A stretch of DNA of 64,000 bases from Alteromonas sp. C1M14 (GCF_018860965.1 NZ_JAHKQF010000008.1:62001-126000); one strand, 5' to 3'; shown: positions 1 to 10,683, numbered from the stretch's first letter. Translations and numbers: made by a program. Notes: generated from the sequence alone by a model not told the origin.

Positions 1-2
1 TC

Positions 3-1247
3 AGGGCCCGTTTGTTGCTGTCCGAAAGTAAAATCAGTGAAGCGGTGACAGTATTAAATCAGGCTCTTGAAAAAGCGCCAGCAAACGAACCGGCACTCTC
101 CATGCTGTATGCCGTGGCAACGGTAAACGATAATGTGGATGCAGAAGAGGTGGAACAACGGGTTTTCGCGCAATTGTCCCAAAATGCCGACAACACGCCG
201 CTAAGGTTACTTGGCGCTCGTATTGCTTTTACCAAAGGCGATTTCAATGAAACGTTGAATTTGTTGGAGCCAATTCAGCCTTCTATGGAAACACCAACGC
301 TGTACTGGAATTTAAAAGGGCAGGCATTAATCCGTAAAAATGATTTGCTCGGTGCTGCTGGTCATTACCAACAGTGGTTAAGTTTTTTCCCGCAAGATAA
401 AACCGCGGTATTGGGCATGCTCACCTTACTGGACGCTCAGCAAAAATATCGAGAAGGTCTGGATCTAACCAACCAGTTTTTAAGTAAACGTCCTGATAGT
501 CAGGTGCTGTTGTTAAAAGCGCACTTTTTAGCCCTGACTCAACAACCTAAACCAGCAAGAGCTATTTTAGATAGCCTACCTGAAAATGTGTCTACGCTAC
601 CCGTTGTAAGAAGCATTGAGGCAAGGGTGAAATTACTTGAAGGTAAAGGTTTAGCCGCCCTTGATGATGCCATGGCGGCGTACAATGCCAAACCGAACAG
701 TAAAGCTGCCACCTTGGTGGTTGCCACCTATGAAAGTGGTGGTGAAGGCGAAAAAGCCATGGCCTTTATTAATGAACATTTAGCGAAGTTTCCAAATGAT
801 ACGTTAGTGGCGATGATGCAGGCCGAGCGACTCATTGGCCGAGATAAAGATGCTGCGAAGAAGGCCTATAATGCGATTATCGAGCGGTCGCCTAATAACT
901 TTGTGGTACTCAATAATTTAGCTTATTTGTATTACGAAGACGGAGAATTGGACAAAGCCGCCACGTTGGCGAGAAAAGCCGTTGGCCTACAGCCCAAAAA
1001 TGCTGACTCCGTAGATACACTGGCACAAATTCTTGCACAACAAGATAAATATGAAGAAGCACTTTCTTTGTATGACAGTGTGATGGAAGAAGGCCAGGTG
1101 TCTGACACCGTGTATTTGAACTATGTGCAGGTATTGTTGGATATGGGAAGAAAAGAAATTGCCCGCCAAAAATTGGGGAATAAAACTTTTACTTCGCCAC
1201 AAGGCAATAAACGGGCAGAAAGAATGCGCGCTCGTTATAGTTTATAG
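3..1247 (+). CDS. TPR-repeat protein, C-terminal part (PrsT-like?)
   Basis: The reading frame is open to the left edge, with codons for R-A-R before the first possible TTG at 12, so the gene begins outside the window and only about 415 residues are seen. The visible part is a run of helical tetratricopeptide-type repeats. The clearest are near residues 300-365 of the visible part, with motifs such as NNLAYLYYEDGELDKA and DTLAQILAQQDKYEEAL. Such solenoids are protein-interaction scaffolds. The length and repeat style resemble the PrsT TPR lipoprotein of exosortase/PEP-CTERM systems, but the N-terminus that would show a lipobox is missing, so this is a guess. A strong hairpin terminator follows 20 bases after the stop. 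Confidence 0.75.
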   Translation, partial: RARLLLSESKISEAVTVLNQALEKAPANEPALSMLYAVATVNDNVDAEEVEQRVFAQLSQNADNTPLRLLGARIAFTKGDFNETLNLLEPIQPSMETPTLYWNLKGQALIRKNDLLGAAGHYQQWLSFFPQDKTAVLGMLTLLDAQQKYREGLDLTNQFLSKRPDSQVLLLKAHFLALTQQPKPARAILDSLPENVSTLPVVRSIEARVKLLEGKGLAALDDAMAAYNAKPNSKAATLVVATYESGGEGEKAMAFINEHLAKFPNDTLVAMMQAERLIGRDKDAAKKAYNAIIERSPNNFVVLNNLAYLYYEDGELDKAATLARKAVGLQPKNADSVDTLAQILAQQDKYEEALSLYDSVMEEGQVSDTVYLNYVQVLLDMGRKEIARQKLGNKTFTSPQGNKRAERMRARYSL

Positions 1248-1266
1248 TGCCACAATCGATACAAGC

Positions 1267-1300
1267 ATAGCCCGCTTTTAAGCGGGCTATTTTGTTTTGT
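1267..1300 (+). terminator. Intrinsic terminator after TPR gene
   Basis: A perfect 10-bp stem (ATAGCCCGCT at 1267-1276 with AGCGGGCTAT at 1281-1290), a 4-base loop and a T-rich tail on the plus strand. It lies between the TPR gene and the convergent ion channel gene, whose last codons overlap its tail. Confidence 0.85.
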
Positions 1301-2105
1301 CAGCCTGTGATAACTGCTCTACCTTACTATGCAAGGCTTTAAGTTCTAGCATCACATCATCTAGTGTGGGTTCATTGTTTTCTGCCGCGGCTTCTTTTCT
1401 TGCGGCGGCGTTTTCTTGTTCCATTACACCCACCACGATACCAATCACCATGTTCAAAAAGGCAAAGGCCGTGAAGAAGATAAACGTAAGGTAATATAGC
1501 CAACTAAGTGGGTATACTTCCATGGTCTCGTACATTACATCGGTCCAGTCTTCAAAAGTCATCACCCTAAATAGGGTAAGCATTGAAATAGTAATGTCGC
1601 CCCATAAGGTGGCATTGATGCCTTCAAAGAGCGTGCTGCCGATGGCGGCATAGATATAAAAGATGATAAACATCAGCAGCATGACGTAGCCAAGTTGAGG
1701 CAGGGCTTTGACCAATGAAACGAGGAGGATGCGAAGTTCAGGAATAATGGAGATCATCCTAAGAACTCTGAACACCCGTACCAGGCGTCCAATGACAGCA
1801 AGGTCGGTGCTATCGGCAGGAATTAAACTAACTACAACAATCAGCGTATCAAACCAATTCCAGAAGTTAGCAAAAAAGTGCCGTTTTTGCTTTTCGCCTA
1901 AAAAGCGAATTAATATTTCGATGAGAAAAAAGGCACTAATAAACCAATCGAGAATGCGGGTAACGGAAGCGAATCCTCGTGGCATGTCATAGGTTTTCGC
2001 CCCCACTAACAATGCAGAAATAATGATCACTGAAATAACAAAAATTTCGAAAGTCTTATTTGAGCGAATGCGTTCGAAGCGGGCTTGGAGTTCGGTGGCT
2101 TTCAT
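1287..2105 (-). CDS. Single-repeat voltage-gated cation channel (BacNav/Cav-like)
   Basis: A 272-residue membrane protein of the bacterial one-repeat voltage-gated channel family, which assembles as a homotetramer in the inner membrane. Six hydrophobic segments are visible. S4 carries arginines at every third position (R107, R110, R113, R116), the voltage-sensor signature. The pore loop has the filter TFEDWTD at residues 183-189. A C-terminal region (about 249-265) looks like a coiled coil, as in NaChBac/NavAb relatives. I take the start at 2105 (MKATELQ) rather than an upstream ATG at 2147, because the upstream 14 residues look like non-coding sequence. Known sodium-selective members have TLESWS-type filters. 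The acidic residues at 186 and 189 are unusual and suggest calcium permeation (see findings). It stands alone, convergent with the TPR gene. Confidence 0.88.
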   Translation of the reverse strand: MKATELQARFERIRSNKTFEIFVISVIIISALLVGAKTYDMPRGFASVTRILDWFISAFFLIEILIRFLGEKQKRHFFANFWNWFDTLIVVVSLIPADSTDLAVIGRLVRVFRVLRMISIIPELRILLVSLVKALPQLGYVMLLMFIIFYIYAAIGSTLFEGINATLWGDITISMLTLFRVMTFEDWTDVMYETMEVYPLSWLYYLTFIFFTAFAFLNMVIGIVVGVMEQENAAARKEAAAENNEPTLDDVMLELKALHSKVEQLSQADKTK

Positions 2106-2177
2106 GAGTATCCAAAATGCGTAAAGCCGCGTTGCTATGCACAACACGGCCTATTATCGTAAGATTACCTTCTACGG

Positions 2178-3557
2178 TTAGCTTTCTTCTAAAGTCGCCG
2201 GACGTAATCCACGGTTTATCATTTCTACATCTTGCACAGTTAACGTGCCAGCGGCTTGTTTTAAATTAACCACGGACTGGATAAAGTCGTAGCGTGCACT
2301 GGCTAGGTTACGTCTGGCATCAAACAAATTCTGAGTACTGTTTAGTACATCTACAATGGTTCGCGTTCCCACATCGAAACCGGCTTCTGTGGCTTCCAGT
2401 GCGCTTTGGGCCGAGACCACGGCTTGTTCTAATGCACGAATGGTCGACATAGATGCTTTAACATCGTTAAAGGAACTGCGTACCGATTGGACAGTTTGAC
2501 GATAAGTGAGCTCCAGAGTTTGGCTAGCGGCAACGTAATTATGCTTCGCTTGTTCTGTGGCCCCAGACACACTTAACCCTTGAAAGATCGGTACGTTCAG
2601 CTCCACTCCTATACTGTAATTGTCTAAGTACGGCGTGGTGTATTCAGTACCAGAGGCGGAGATATCGTATTTATTTTTACCTGCTGAGGCAGACAAATCA
2701 AGGGTGGGATAATGCCCGGCCCGAGCCACCGAAATATCGTCTTTTGCCACATCAAGGGCTAGGCGGTCTACCAACAATGACAGGTTTTTATCTTCTGCTG
2801 TTTTTAACCAATCCTCAGGGGTTGCCGGTTGCGGCATGGTGGCAGAAAAGTTCTCTGTGTTAAGTTCAAATAACTTATCGTGGTATTTACCAGAGATAAC
2901 CCGAAGCGCTTCAAGAGCCAGCTCTACACTATTTTCAGCCTGAATTTCTTCGGCCACGGTGCTGTCGTAATTAGCTTGAGCTTCGTGCACATCAGTAATG
3001 GCAGTTAATCCAACCTCGAACCGTTGTTTAGTTTGTTCAAGTTGTCTTTCAATGGCACTTTTTTGCGCACGGACAAACTCAAGGTTATCTTTAGCTCGCA
3101 AGACATCGAAATAAGCGGTGGTCACTCGAACAATAAGATTTTGCAGGTTATAAGCGAGGGTTGCATCATATTGTTCGGCAACTTTTTCCGCGCGGTCTAA
3201 CCCTACCCAATTAGCATGATCATACAGTGACATAGAGAGGCTAAGACCATAACTTAAGGTATCAACATCAGAATCCAGTACCAGCAGCGAGAGTTCTTCT
3301 TCGCTACCGGAAAATTGGGTGCTTTCTGACGACGACATGGTGTAGCCCACTGACCCGGATATTTGAGGCAGTAACGCAGCGCGAGTGGTGGTGATGCCTG
3401 AATAGGCCGCATCCCGTTCCGCTTTCGATTGATTAACAACCGGATCGTTTGCCAGTGCTTGCTGATATACCTGCAGAAGATCGTCTGCAAGGGCAGTTGC
3501 TGGTATGCCAGCCGTGACACCCAATCCAATCATTACCGATAAGAGTGTTCGTTTCAT
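2178..3557 (-). CDS. tolC: TolC outer membrane efflux channel
   Basis: A 459-residue TolC-family protein that forms the trimeric outer membrane duct for tripartite efflux pumps and type I secretion. It has a signal peptide (MKRTLLSVMIGLGVTAG then an ALA-type cleavage site near residue 24) and two outer-membrane-efflux-protein repeats rich in long helices. The conserved second-repeat text around residues 395-430 (VGTRTIVDVLNSTQNLFDA) is diagnostic. A good ribosome site (GGAAGG) lies 8 bases upstream of the ATG. The gene is divergent from nudF, exactly as in E. coli and most gammaproteobacteria, which supports true tolC rather than a paralogue. Its partner pump is not adjacent, although an RND adaptor and pump pair sits at the right end of the window. 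Confidence 0.95.
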   Translation of the reverse strand: MKRTLLSVMIGLGVTAGIPATALADDLLQVYQQALANDPVVNQSKAERDAAYSGITTTRAALLPQISGSVGYTMSSSESTQFSGSEEELSLLVLDSDVDTLSYGLSLSMSLYDHANWVGLDRAEKVAEQYDATLAYNLQNLIVRVTTAYFDVLRAKDNLEFVRAQKSAIERQLEQTKQRFEVGLTAITDVHEAQANYDSTVAEEIQAENSVELALEALRVISGKYHDKLFELNTENFSATMPQPATPEDWLKTAEDKNLSLLVDRLALDVAKDDISVARAGHYPTLDLSASAGKNKYDISASGTEYTTPYLDNYSIGVELNVPIFQGLSVSGATEQAKHNYVAASQTLELTYRQTVQSVRSSFNDVKASMSTIRALEQAVVSAQSALEATEAGFDVGTRTIVDVLNSTQNLFDARRNLASARYDFIQSVVNLKQAAGTLTVQDVEMINRGLRPATLEES

Positions 3558-3805
3558 TAAATGTGCCTTCCTGTAAAATTTGACGGTCCACTGGTCTCAT
3601 AAGTAATGAAGTGTATGAAATCGCGTAGCAAACCGGTAGTCTGTTCTTGGTAACAGGGCATGTCCAACTGTAACAGAATATGTTGTAGACGCTTAAGTGT
3701 TTACGCCTTTTACTTGATTTTTTGCCCGTTAACCAAATGGTGACAATTACGTCAGTTTCAAGCTGAAGGTTATCATATGTGCTTTACATGCGAGAATGAA
3801 TGTAA
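3558..3805. promoter_or_regulatory. Divergent tolC/nudF promoter region
   Basis: A 248-base spacer between two divergent start codons that must hold both promoters. It is AT-rich toward the nudF side. I could not recognise a specific operator. Confidence 0.5.
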
Positions 3806-4432
3806 ATGAACAATAAAATAGAGACGTTTAACTCAAAAGATATCACCATAGAAGGGAAATCTCCTTTATATCAGGGGTTTTTCAAGATGGTACGGTATGA
3901 TTTCAAGCATCGCCTGTTCAAAGGGGGATGGAGTGATCGGGTAAGTCGGGAAATTTTTGAACGTGGCCATGCTGTGGCGGTATTACCTTACGATCCTGAG
4001 CACGGCGAATTCGTATTAATTGAACAATTGCGTATTGGCGCCTTGGCCACCAAAGATAATCCTTGGCTCATTGAAGTGATTGCTGGCATTATTGACGAAG
4101 GTGAATCCGAAGCGGATGTGTGTCACCGCGAAGCGCAGGAAGAGGCGGGTATCGCTCTTAGTCGGCTTACACCGGCAATGAGTTACTTAGCCAGCCCTGG
4201 CGGAACCACAGAACGCATACACATCTTTATGGCACAAACAGATGCTTCTGTCGCATCGGGAATACACGGGTTAGAACACGAAGCAGAAGATATTCGTGTG
4301 CACCGGGTTACAGAGCAACAAGCCATAGAGTGGCTAGAAAATGGCCGAATTGATAATGCGGCTACCATTATTGCGCTACAATGGTTTTTTATGCACAAAG
4401 CAACGTTACTGGAAAATTGGAGTCAAGTTTGA
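3806..4432 (+). CDS. nudF: ADP-ribose pyrophosphatase NudF
   Basis: A 208-residue Nudix hydrolase expected to split ADP-ribose into AMP and ribose 5-phosphate. The complete Nudix box GX5EX7REUXEEXGU is present at residues 94-116 (G94, E100, R108, E109, E112, E113, G115), so the metal site looks intact. It is the first gene of a tightly packed plus-strand run: its stop overlaps the start of the DUF1249 gene, followed by cpdA and yqiA with 4-base overlaps. This order is the classical tolC-nudF-yqiB-cpdA-yqiA-parE block. The start at 3806 gives the usual family length. The ribosome site is weak. Confidence 0.95.
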   Translation: MNNKIETFNSKDITIEGKSPLYQGFFKMVRYDFKHRLFKGGWSDRVSREIFERGHAVAVLPYDPEHGEFVLIEQLRIGALATKDNPWLIEVIAGIIDEGESEADVCHREAQEEAGIALSRLTPAMSYLASPGGTTERIHIFMAQTDASVASGIHGLEHEAEDIRVHRVTEQQAIEWLENGRIDNAATIIALQWFFMHKATLLENWSQV

Positions 4433-4866
4433 GTCAGTCAACCCGCAAATATGTTCCTCATTTGCCCAGTATGCAGGCATTGTGTGAGCTTAACTACAGC
4501 CGATTTTTGCGGATGCTGCCCGATTGCGATACCGAATCGTTAACGTACCGGTTTTGTGTCGCCGACCAATTTAGCTATTGCATTACCATTGATGATGCGG
4601 CTCGTTACACCACCACAGTGACGGTGGAACAAGAATGTAATGGCACGCCGGCTTACTTAAAACCGACTATGTCTGTTCGCTTGTATCATGACGCCCGTAT
4701 GGCAGAAGTGATAACAAGCCAGAACACCGGGGCCTTTGCGCCCTCTTACGAATACCCCAATAACAAAATGCGCCAGCGCAACGAAAAATTAATGATCAAT
4801 ATTTTTCTGGCTGAATGGTTGCAGTTTTGTTTGAAAAATAAGCCCCGAGTTTTTGCGCCGGTATGA
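4429..4866 (+). CDS. yqiB: DUF1249 family protein YqiB
   Basis: A protein of about 145 residues matching the DUF1249/YqiB family of unknown function, always found between nudF and cpdA. Family landmarks are an N-terminal RKYVPHLPSMQALCELNY stretch, the MSVRLYHDARMAEV core and a C-terminal NIFLAEWLQFCL. I choose a TTG start at 4429, overlapping the nudF stop (TTTGAG context), because GGAG sits 6 bases upstream (4419-4422) and the resulting N-terminus aligns with E. coli YqiB. An ATG at 4381 would add 16 residues read from nudF in another frame. The ATG at 4471 would lose conserved sequence. The stop overlaps the cpdA start in an ATGA, so translation is probably coupled. Confidence 0.88.
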   Translation: MSQSTRKYVPHLPSMQALCELNYSRFLRMLPDCDTESLTYRFCVADQFSYCITIDDAARYTTTVTVEQECNGTPAYLKPTMSVRLYHDARMAEVITSQNTGAFAPSYEYPNNKMRQRNEKLMINIFLAEWLQFCLKNKPRVFAPV

Positions 4867-5600
4867 CCCGACTGGTTCAACTCACCGATTGTCATTTGTG
4901 CGCCGATAGTGGTCAGTCTTTTTATAATGTTAACCCCTATAAAGCCTTACATCGCGTGTTATCACAGGTTGCCAAAGATGCCCCTGACGGTGTGTTAGTT
5001 ACCGGTGATATCAGTGGCGATGATTCAGCACAAAGTTATCAACACTTTATTGCGTCTATGAAGTTGTTTTTGCCTGATTGTCCTTGGCGAGTGATCCCCG
5101 GTAATCATGATAAGAATGACGCGTTTTACGAGGCCATGGGGCAAACACAATTGCAGGCGGGTGTACCGTGGTCTTTGCCAAAGTGGCATATTCATGGGTT
5201 AGATACCCGTTTGGTGGCGGCACGAGGTACGGTGCGAGAAAACGAATTGGCATCGGTGGCCGCGGCAATGGCTGAACACCCACAAAGCGCACATTTAGTG
5301 GCATTACATCACCATATCCAGCCTACACACAGCTGGATGGATCAACACAGTTTAACCAATCCCGATGTGTTACTGGCATGGTTGGCGCAAAACCACAGGG
5401 TGTCATTACTGATACACGGCCATGTCCATGCCGCATTAGCGTACACCGCAAGTCAAAAAACAGTGCTGGCGGCGCCCTCAACGTGTTGGCAATGGGCATT
5501 GAACAATGACTTTGCCGTGGCCCCATTGGCACCGGGTTATCGTGTCATCGAACTGGCAGATGACGGAAGCTGGTCGTCGTGGATAAGGAGAGTGGAATGA
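4863..5600 (+). CDS. cpdA: 3',5'-cyclic-AMP phosphodiesterase CpdA
   Basis: A 245-residue calcineurin-like metallophosphoesterase that hydrolyses cAMP to AMP in the cytoplasm and so tunes CRP signalling. Metal-binding motifs appear in order: D9-x-H11 (LTDCHL), G48-D49 (VTGDISGD), N81-H82 (PGNHDKND), a HH pair near residue 155 (ALHHH) and the C-terminal HGHVH. It is slightly shorter than E. coli CpdA (about 275). The start overlaps the DUF1249 stop, and its own stop overlaps the yqiA ATG. Position in the nudF-parE block supports the assignment over a generic phosphoesterase. Confidence 0.93.
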   Translation: MTRLVQLTDCHLCADSGQSFYNVNPYKALHRVLSQVAKDAPDGVLVTGDISGDDSAQSYQHFIASMKLFLPDCPWRVIPGNHDKNDAFYEAMGQTQLQAGVPWSLPKWHIHGLDTRLVAARGTVRENELASVAAAMAEHPQSAHLVALHHHIQPTHSWMDQHSLTNPDVLLAWLAQNHRVSLLIHGHVHAALAYTASQKTVLAAPSTCWQWALNNDFAVAPLAPGYRVIELADDGSWSSWIRRVE

Positions 5601-6181
5601 GTCACCTGTTATACTTACATGGATTTTTAAGTTCACCTAAGTCAGTGAAAGCCCAGCAAACCCTTCAGTGGTGCAAACAACATCTTCCCGACGTCACTGT
5701 GCATATTCCCCAATTATCTAACTATCCTTCACAGGTGGGGCCACAATTACAAGAATATCTCTCGGCTCATCCGGCCTTACTTGAAGGCGGCCTAAAGGTG
5801 ATGGGAAGTTCCATGGGAGGCTATCTTGCGACCTGGTTGTTATCTCACTATCCCGGGCGGGGAGTGTTAATTAACCCTGCGGTAAAACCCTTTGAGCTGC
5901 TGTTGGACTATATTGGCGAGCACGTTAACCCCTATACCAAAGAAACCTTTACCATTGCCGCCAGCGACATGGAAGCATTAAAAGCGCTGGATGTTGCACA
6001 TATTCACGAGCCGGAACGATTTAAAGTGCTACTGCAAACCGGTGATGAAGTGTTAGATTATCGTTTAGCAGAACAAAAATACGCCGGCAGTGTGTTAACA
6101 ATTGAACAAGGGGGCGATCACAGCTTTGTGCAATATCAGTCCCACCTTGGCAATATCATGGATTTTCTACTTGGCCGCTGA
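5597..6181 (+). CDS. yqiA: YqiA-type alpha/beta-hydrolase (esterase)
   Basis: A 194-residue small serine hydrolase of the YqiA/UPF0227 type. The oxyanion HGF motif is at residues 8-10, the nucleophile elbow GSSMG places Ser72, and the probable catalytic histidine is in GGDHSF near the C-terminus. E. coli YqiA has esterase activity on palmitoyl-CoA and p-nitrophenyl esters, and its natural substrate is unclear. The start at 5597 sits inside the cpdA stop (ATGA) behind AAGGAG, which is better than the alternative ATG at 5579. It completes the nudF-yqiB-cpdA-yqiA unit, with parE 88 bases downstream. Confidence 0.93.
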   Translation: MSHLLYLHGFLSSPKSVKAQQTLQWCKQHLPDVTVHIPQLSNYPSQVGPQLQEYLSAHPALLEGGLKVMGSSMGGYLATWLLSHYPGRGVLINPAVKPFELLLDYIGEHVNPYTKETFTIAASDMEALKALDVAHIHEPERFKVLLQTGDEVLDYRLAEQKYAGSVLTIEQGGDHSFVQYQSHLGNIMDFLLGR

Positions 6182-6257
6182 ATTGCCCATTGGTGGCCGT
6201 CCTGCTACCATCAGAAAATCATCCGAACAGTCACATCTGTGACTTGCAGTGTCATAA

Positions 6258-8165
<1,908 letters not shown>

Positions 8166-8193
8166 AAGCCCTTACATCGCCCTTCGATACTGC

Positions 8194-8216
8194 TTTAAAC
8201 CCACCCTTGGTTTAAA
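8194..8216. terminator. Possible bidirectional hairpin after parE
   Basis: TTTAAACC (8194-8201) pairs with GGTTTAAA (8209-8216) across a 7-base loop between the convergent parE and elaA genes. The stem is AT-rich and no long T tract follows, so terminator function is only likely. Confidence 0.35.
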
Positions 8217-8224
8217 ATAGATCT

Positions 8225-8686
8225 TTACGAGTCTGCCTTTACAAGGGTCATATCAATATGAGGGATGTCATCTTCAAGGTAGGGCGCAGAGCTAGGGGTA
8301 AAGCCAAACTTACCATAGAAGTGGGTTAAATGGGCTTGGGCGCCAATCTCGATATTATGTCCCGGCCAGCTATTCTCGCATTGATGAAGGGCCTGTTCCA
8401 TCAGTTGGTAGCCCAAACGCTGACCTCGGCAAGTGGCGTCGGTAAGTACCCGTCCAATGCTCACTGATGGATAGCTCACTCCCGGTGGCAACAAGCGGGC
8501 GTAGGCCACAATTTTGTTATCGTGGGTGCCGAGCAAATGTTTCACCCCTATTAAGGTATCTTTACCGTCTAGCTCAGGGTATGGGCAGGTTTGTTCTACC
8601 ACAAAAACATTAATACGCGCTTGAATAATGGCATAAAGCTGGGTTGGGGTTAGCTGGGTAAAGTCGAGGCACTGCCAGTTGATCAT
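8225..8686 (-). CDS. elaA: ElaA-family GNAT acetyltransferase
   Basis: A 153-residue GNAT-fold protein closely matching E. coli ElaA in length and text: N-terminal WQCLDFTQLTPTQLYAIIQ, then NVFVVEQTCPYPELDG. The acetyl-CoA pyrophosphate loop RGQRLGYQLM is near residue 93. The substrate of ElaA is not established. Its ATG overlaps the stop of the upstream GGDEF gene (8683-8686), so the two are co-transcribed and probably translationally coupled. Confidence 0.9.
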   Translation of the reverse strand: MINWQCLDFTQLTPTQLYAIIQARINVFVVEQTCPYPELDGKDTLIGVKHLLGTHDNKIVAYARLLPPGVSYPSVSIGRVLTDATCRGQRLGYQLMEQALHQCENSWPGHNIEIGAQAHLTHFYGKFGFTPSSAPYLEDDIPHIDMTLVKADS

Positions 8687-9852
8687 TCGTTTTTTACCAA
8701 AGTTAAACCGTGAGTTGTGAGTAGTTTTGTTTTATTACGACCGCTTTTTTTGGCGCCGTACAAGGCCCTGTCAGCTCGCTCCATAATGGCTTGCCAATTC
8801 ATATCGCCGTGTTCAAGGGTAGCAATCCCTACGCTTACAGACAATGTAATGGCTTGGGTTGAGATATAAAAAGGCGCTTGGTTGATCCCTTCGCGGATCC
8901 GTTCTGCGATGCCTTTAAAATCACTGATTTTTAACCCAGTTACCATGACAATAAAGGTTTCACCGCCGATGCGAAAATGATAGTCGTATTCTCGAGTGGC
9001 TTCTTTCGCTACCTTTGCCACATGTTTAAGTGCTTTGTCGCCGGCCAGGTGCCCGACGTTATCGTACACTTGGTCGAAATGGTCAATGTCGAATGTGATA
9101 AAGGCCAAAGAGGTATTGCTACGCTGACACCGGGCAAATTCCCGTTGGGCATAGTCGGCTAAGGCTACACCGTTCAACCAATGGGTCAGAGAATCAGTAC
9201 GCGAAATGGTTTTTAAGGTCTGTTCTCTTTTCCACATGTACATATTGAACAAGCTTAGCAAAATAAAGGTAATAATGATTAAATTACCCAATGCTAAATA
9301 TTGCGGTAGCCAAGCCATCGGTAATGTGTCGGCTAGTCCTGCGCTTAGGGCAAGCAACACAATGAATGTATTGTGAAAAATACTCAAGGCTAATGCTAGC
9401 ATAATGACACCATAACTTTGTCTTTGTGTAGGTTGTTTTACATGACAAAGAGGAATGAGTGCCAGTGTGTCCACGGAAATCAGAAGCCCATACGTAATGG
9501 CAAGTGAAGCGGTTTCGTTGCCGGGTATGAGTAGATGACTAAAGGCCGCTATACCAATACATATTAGGCTAATGATGTGCTGTTTTTTGGCCATAAAATG
9601 GGTGGTTAAACCATTGAGCACAAAGGCGTGGGCGGCGATTAGAAAGAGGCTGGCCAGTAAGGTTGTGGAAGCGTTTTGAAAATAAACGTCACCGGCTAAT
9701 GACACACTCCCATAGCCAAGAAAGCAGAAGCTTACCCAAGCCCAGTTGCGCAAGGATTGATCATTGACGTTGGTGCGTTGTAAGACCATCCACCAAATGG
9801 TGAGCACTAAGCTAAGTACAAATGTACTCATTTTTATTGTTATCACGTCCAT
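8683..9852 (-). CDS. Membrane GGDEF-domain protein with GGETF site
   Basis: About 389 residues. The N-terminal 210 hold about seven hydrophobic segments, probably a membrane sensor. The C-terminal half is a GGDEF domain with the metal-site ASP region FDIDHFDQVYDNVGH-AGD. Active diguanylate cyclases make c-di-GMP from two GTP. Here the signature reads R-I-G-G-E-T-F, with threonine in place of the nearly invariant glutamate at motif position four, so activity is uncertain. No RxxD inhibitory site was noted. I prefer the ATG at 9852 (AGAGG upstream) over the one at 9873. Overlap with elaA suggests a two-gene unit. Confidence 0.85.
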   Translation of the reverse strand: MDVITIKMSTFVLSLVLTIWWMVLQRTNVNDQSLRNWAWVSFCFLGYGSVSLAGDVYFQNASTTLLASLFLIAAHAFVLNGLTTHFMAKKQHIISLICIGIAAFSHLLIPGNETASLAITYGLLISVDTLALIPLCHVKQPTQRQSYGVIMLALALSIFHNTFIVLLALSAGLADTLPMAWLPQYLALGNLIIITFILLSLFNMYMWKREQTLKTISRTDSLTHWLNGVALADYAQREFARCQRSNTSLAFITFDIDHFDQVYDNVGHLAGDKALKHVAKVAKEATREYDYHFRIGGETFIVMVTGLKISDFKGIAERIREGINQAPFYISTQAITLSVSVGIATLEHGDMNWQAIMERADRALYGAKKSGRNKTKLLTTHGLTLVKNE

Positions 9853-10011
9853 ATGTACCTCTGGGAAATCCATCAGCCTTCTGGTGACGAAATAGCTAAT
9901 TTGCTGTAATTATTACAACATTTCAATAGCCGTGGGATAAAAGGTTGAAAGATAAGCAGCCTTATGGTCTGTATACGGCGTTAACTTTTACCAAAAAAAA
10001 GAGTAGGTTAA

Positions 10012-10683
10012 ATGCAAGGAAAACACCCGATATCAAAGAAAACCCGCACCATATTATTCGATCACGACGGGACGCTCATTGATTCAGAACAAGCCCATTT
10101 TGCCATTTGGCAGGATTTACTTGCCAGCTACGGGGTTACCCTGACCGATGATTTTTATACTCAGGTGATGGCGGGTATACCGGTAGCACAAAATGCCGTT
10201 GATGCAGTTAAGGCATTTTCCATGACGGTGACACCGGCGGTATTGGCGGAACAAAAACATGAAAAAACCCGTCAATACTTGTACAAACAGGCATTTCCGC
10301 TTATGCCTTATGCGCTAACCATGATAAAAAAAACCTACGATGCGGGGTATCAGTTGGCGATTGTAACGGCAGGAAGTCGGTTGTCGGTAGAGCGCACACT
10401 ATCAACCTATGGGGTTAGGCACATGTTTAGTACAACTGTGGCCGTAGAAGATGTGGCAAACAGCAAACCTGCCCCTGATTGCTACGAGCTCGCCATGGCA
10501 CGGTTGAACCGTACAGCAGAAGAATGTGTTGCCGTAGAAGACACCGAACATGGTATGCGTGCAGCACTGCGCGCGGGCATTCCTGCAGTGGTGATCCCCA
10601 CGGCCCATTCCCAGGCCCATGATTTCTCTGATGCCACCGCGCAATACAATTCGTTACAACATTGGTGGGCAAAAGCATTCTAA
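10012..10683 (+). CDS. HAD-superfamily hydrolase, beta-phosphoglucomutase-like
   Basis: A 223-residue haloacid dehalogenase-fold phosphatase. Motif I is DHDGTLID (nucleophile and acid/base aspartates near residues 20 and 22), followed by a helical cap typical of subfamily IA. Motif II is TAGSR. Motif III and IV region is SKPAPDCYELA, then AVEDTEHGMRAA. The fold and motif spacing match the phosphoglycolate phosphatase/beta-phosphoglucomutase/sugar phosphatase (YniC, YqaB) group, so a small phosphorylated sugar is the likely substrate. I cannot choose among them. It stands alone between the divergent GGDEF gene and the following unrelated membrane-anchored protein. Confidence 0.85.
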   Translation: MQGKHPISKKTRTILFDHDGTLIDSEQAHFAIWQDLLASYGVTLTDDFYTQVMAGIPVAQNAVDAVKAFSMTVTPAVLAEQKHEKTRQYLYKQAFPLMPYALTMIKKTYDAGYQLAIVTAGSRLSVERTLSTYGVRHMFSTTVAVEDVANSKPAPDCYELAMARLNRTAEECVAVEDTEHGMRAALRAGIPAVVIPTAHSQAHDFSDATAQYNSLQHWWAKAF

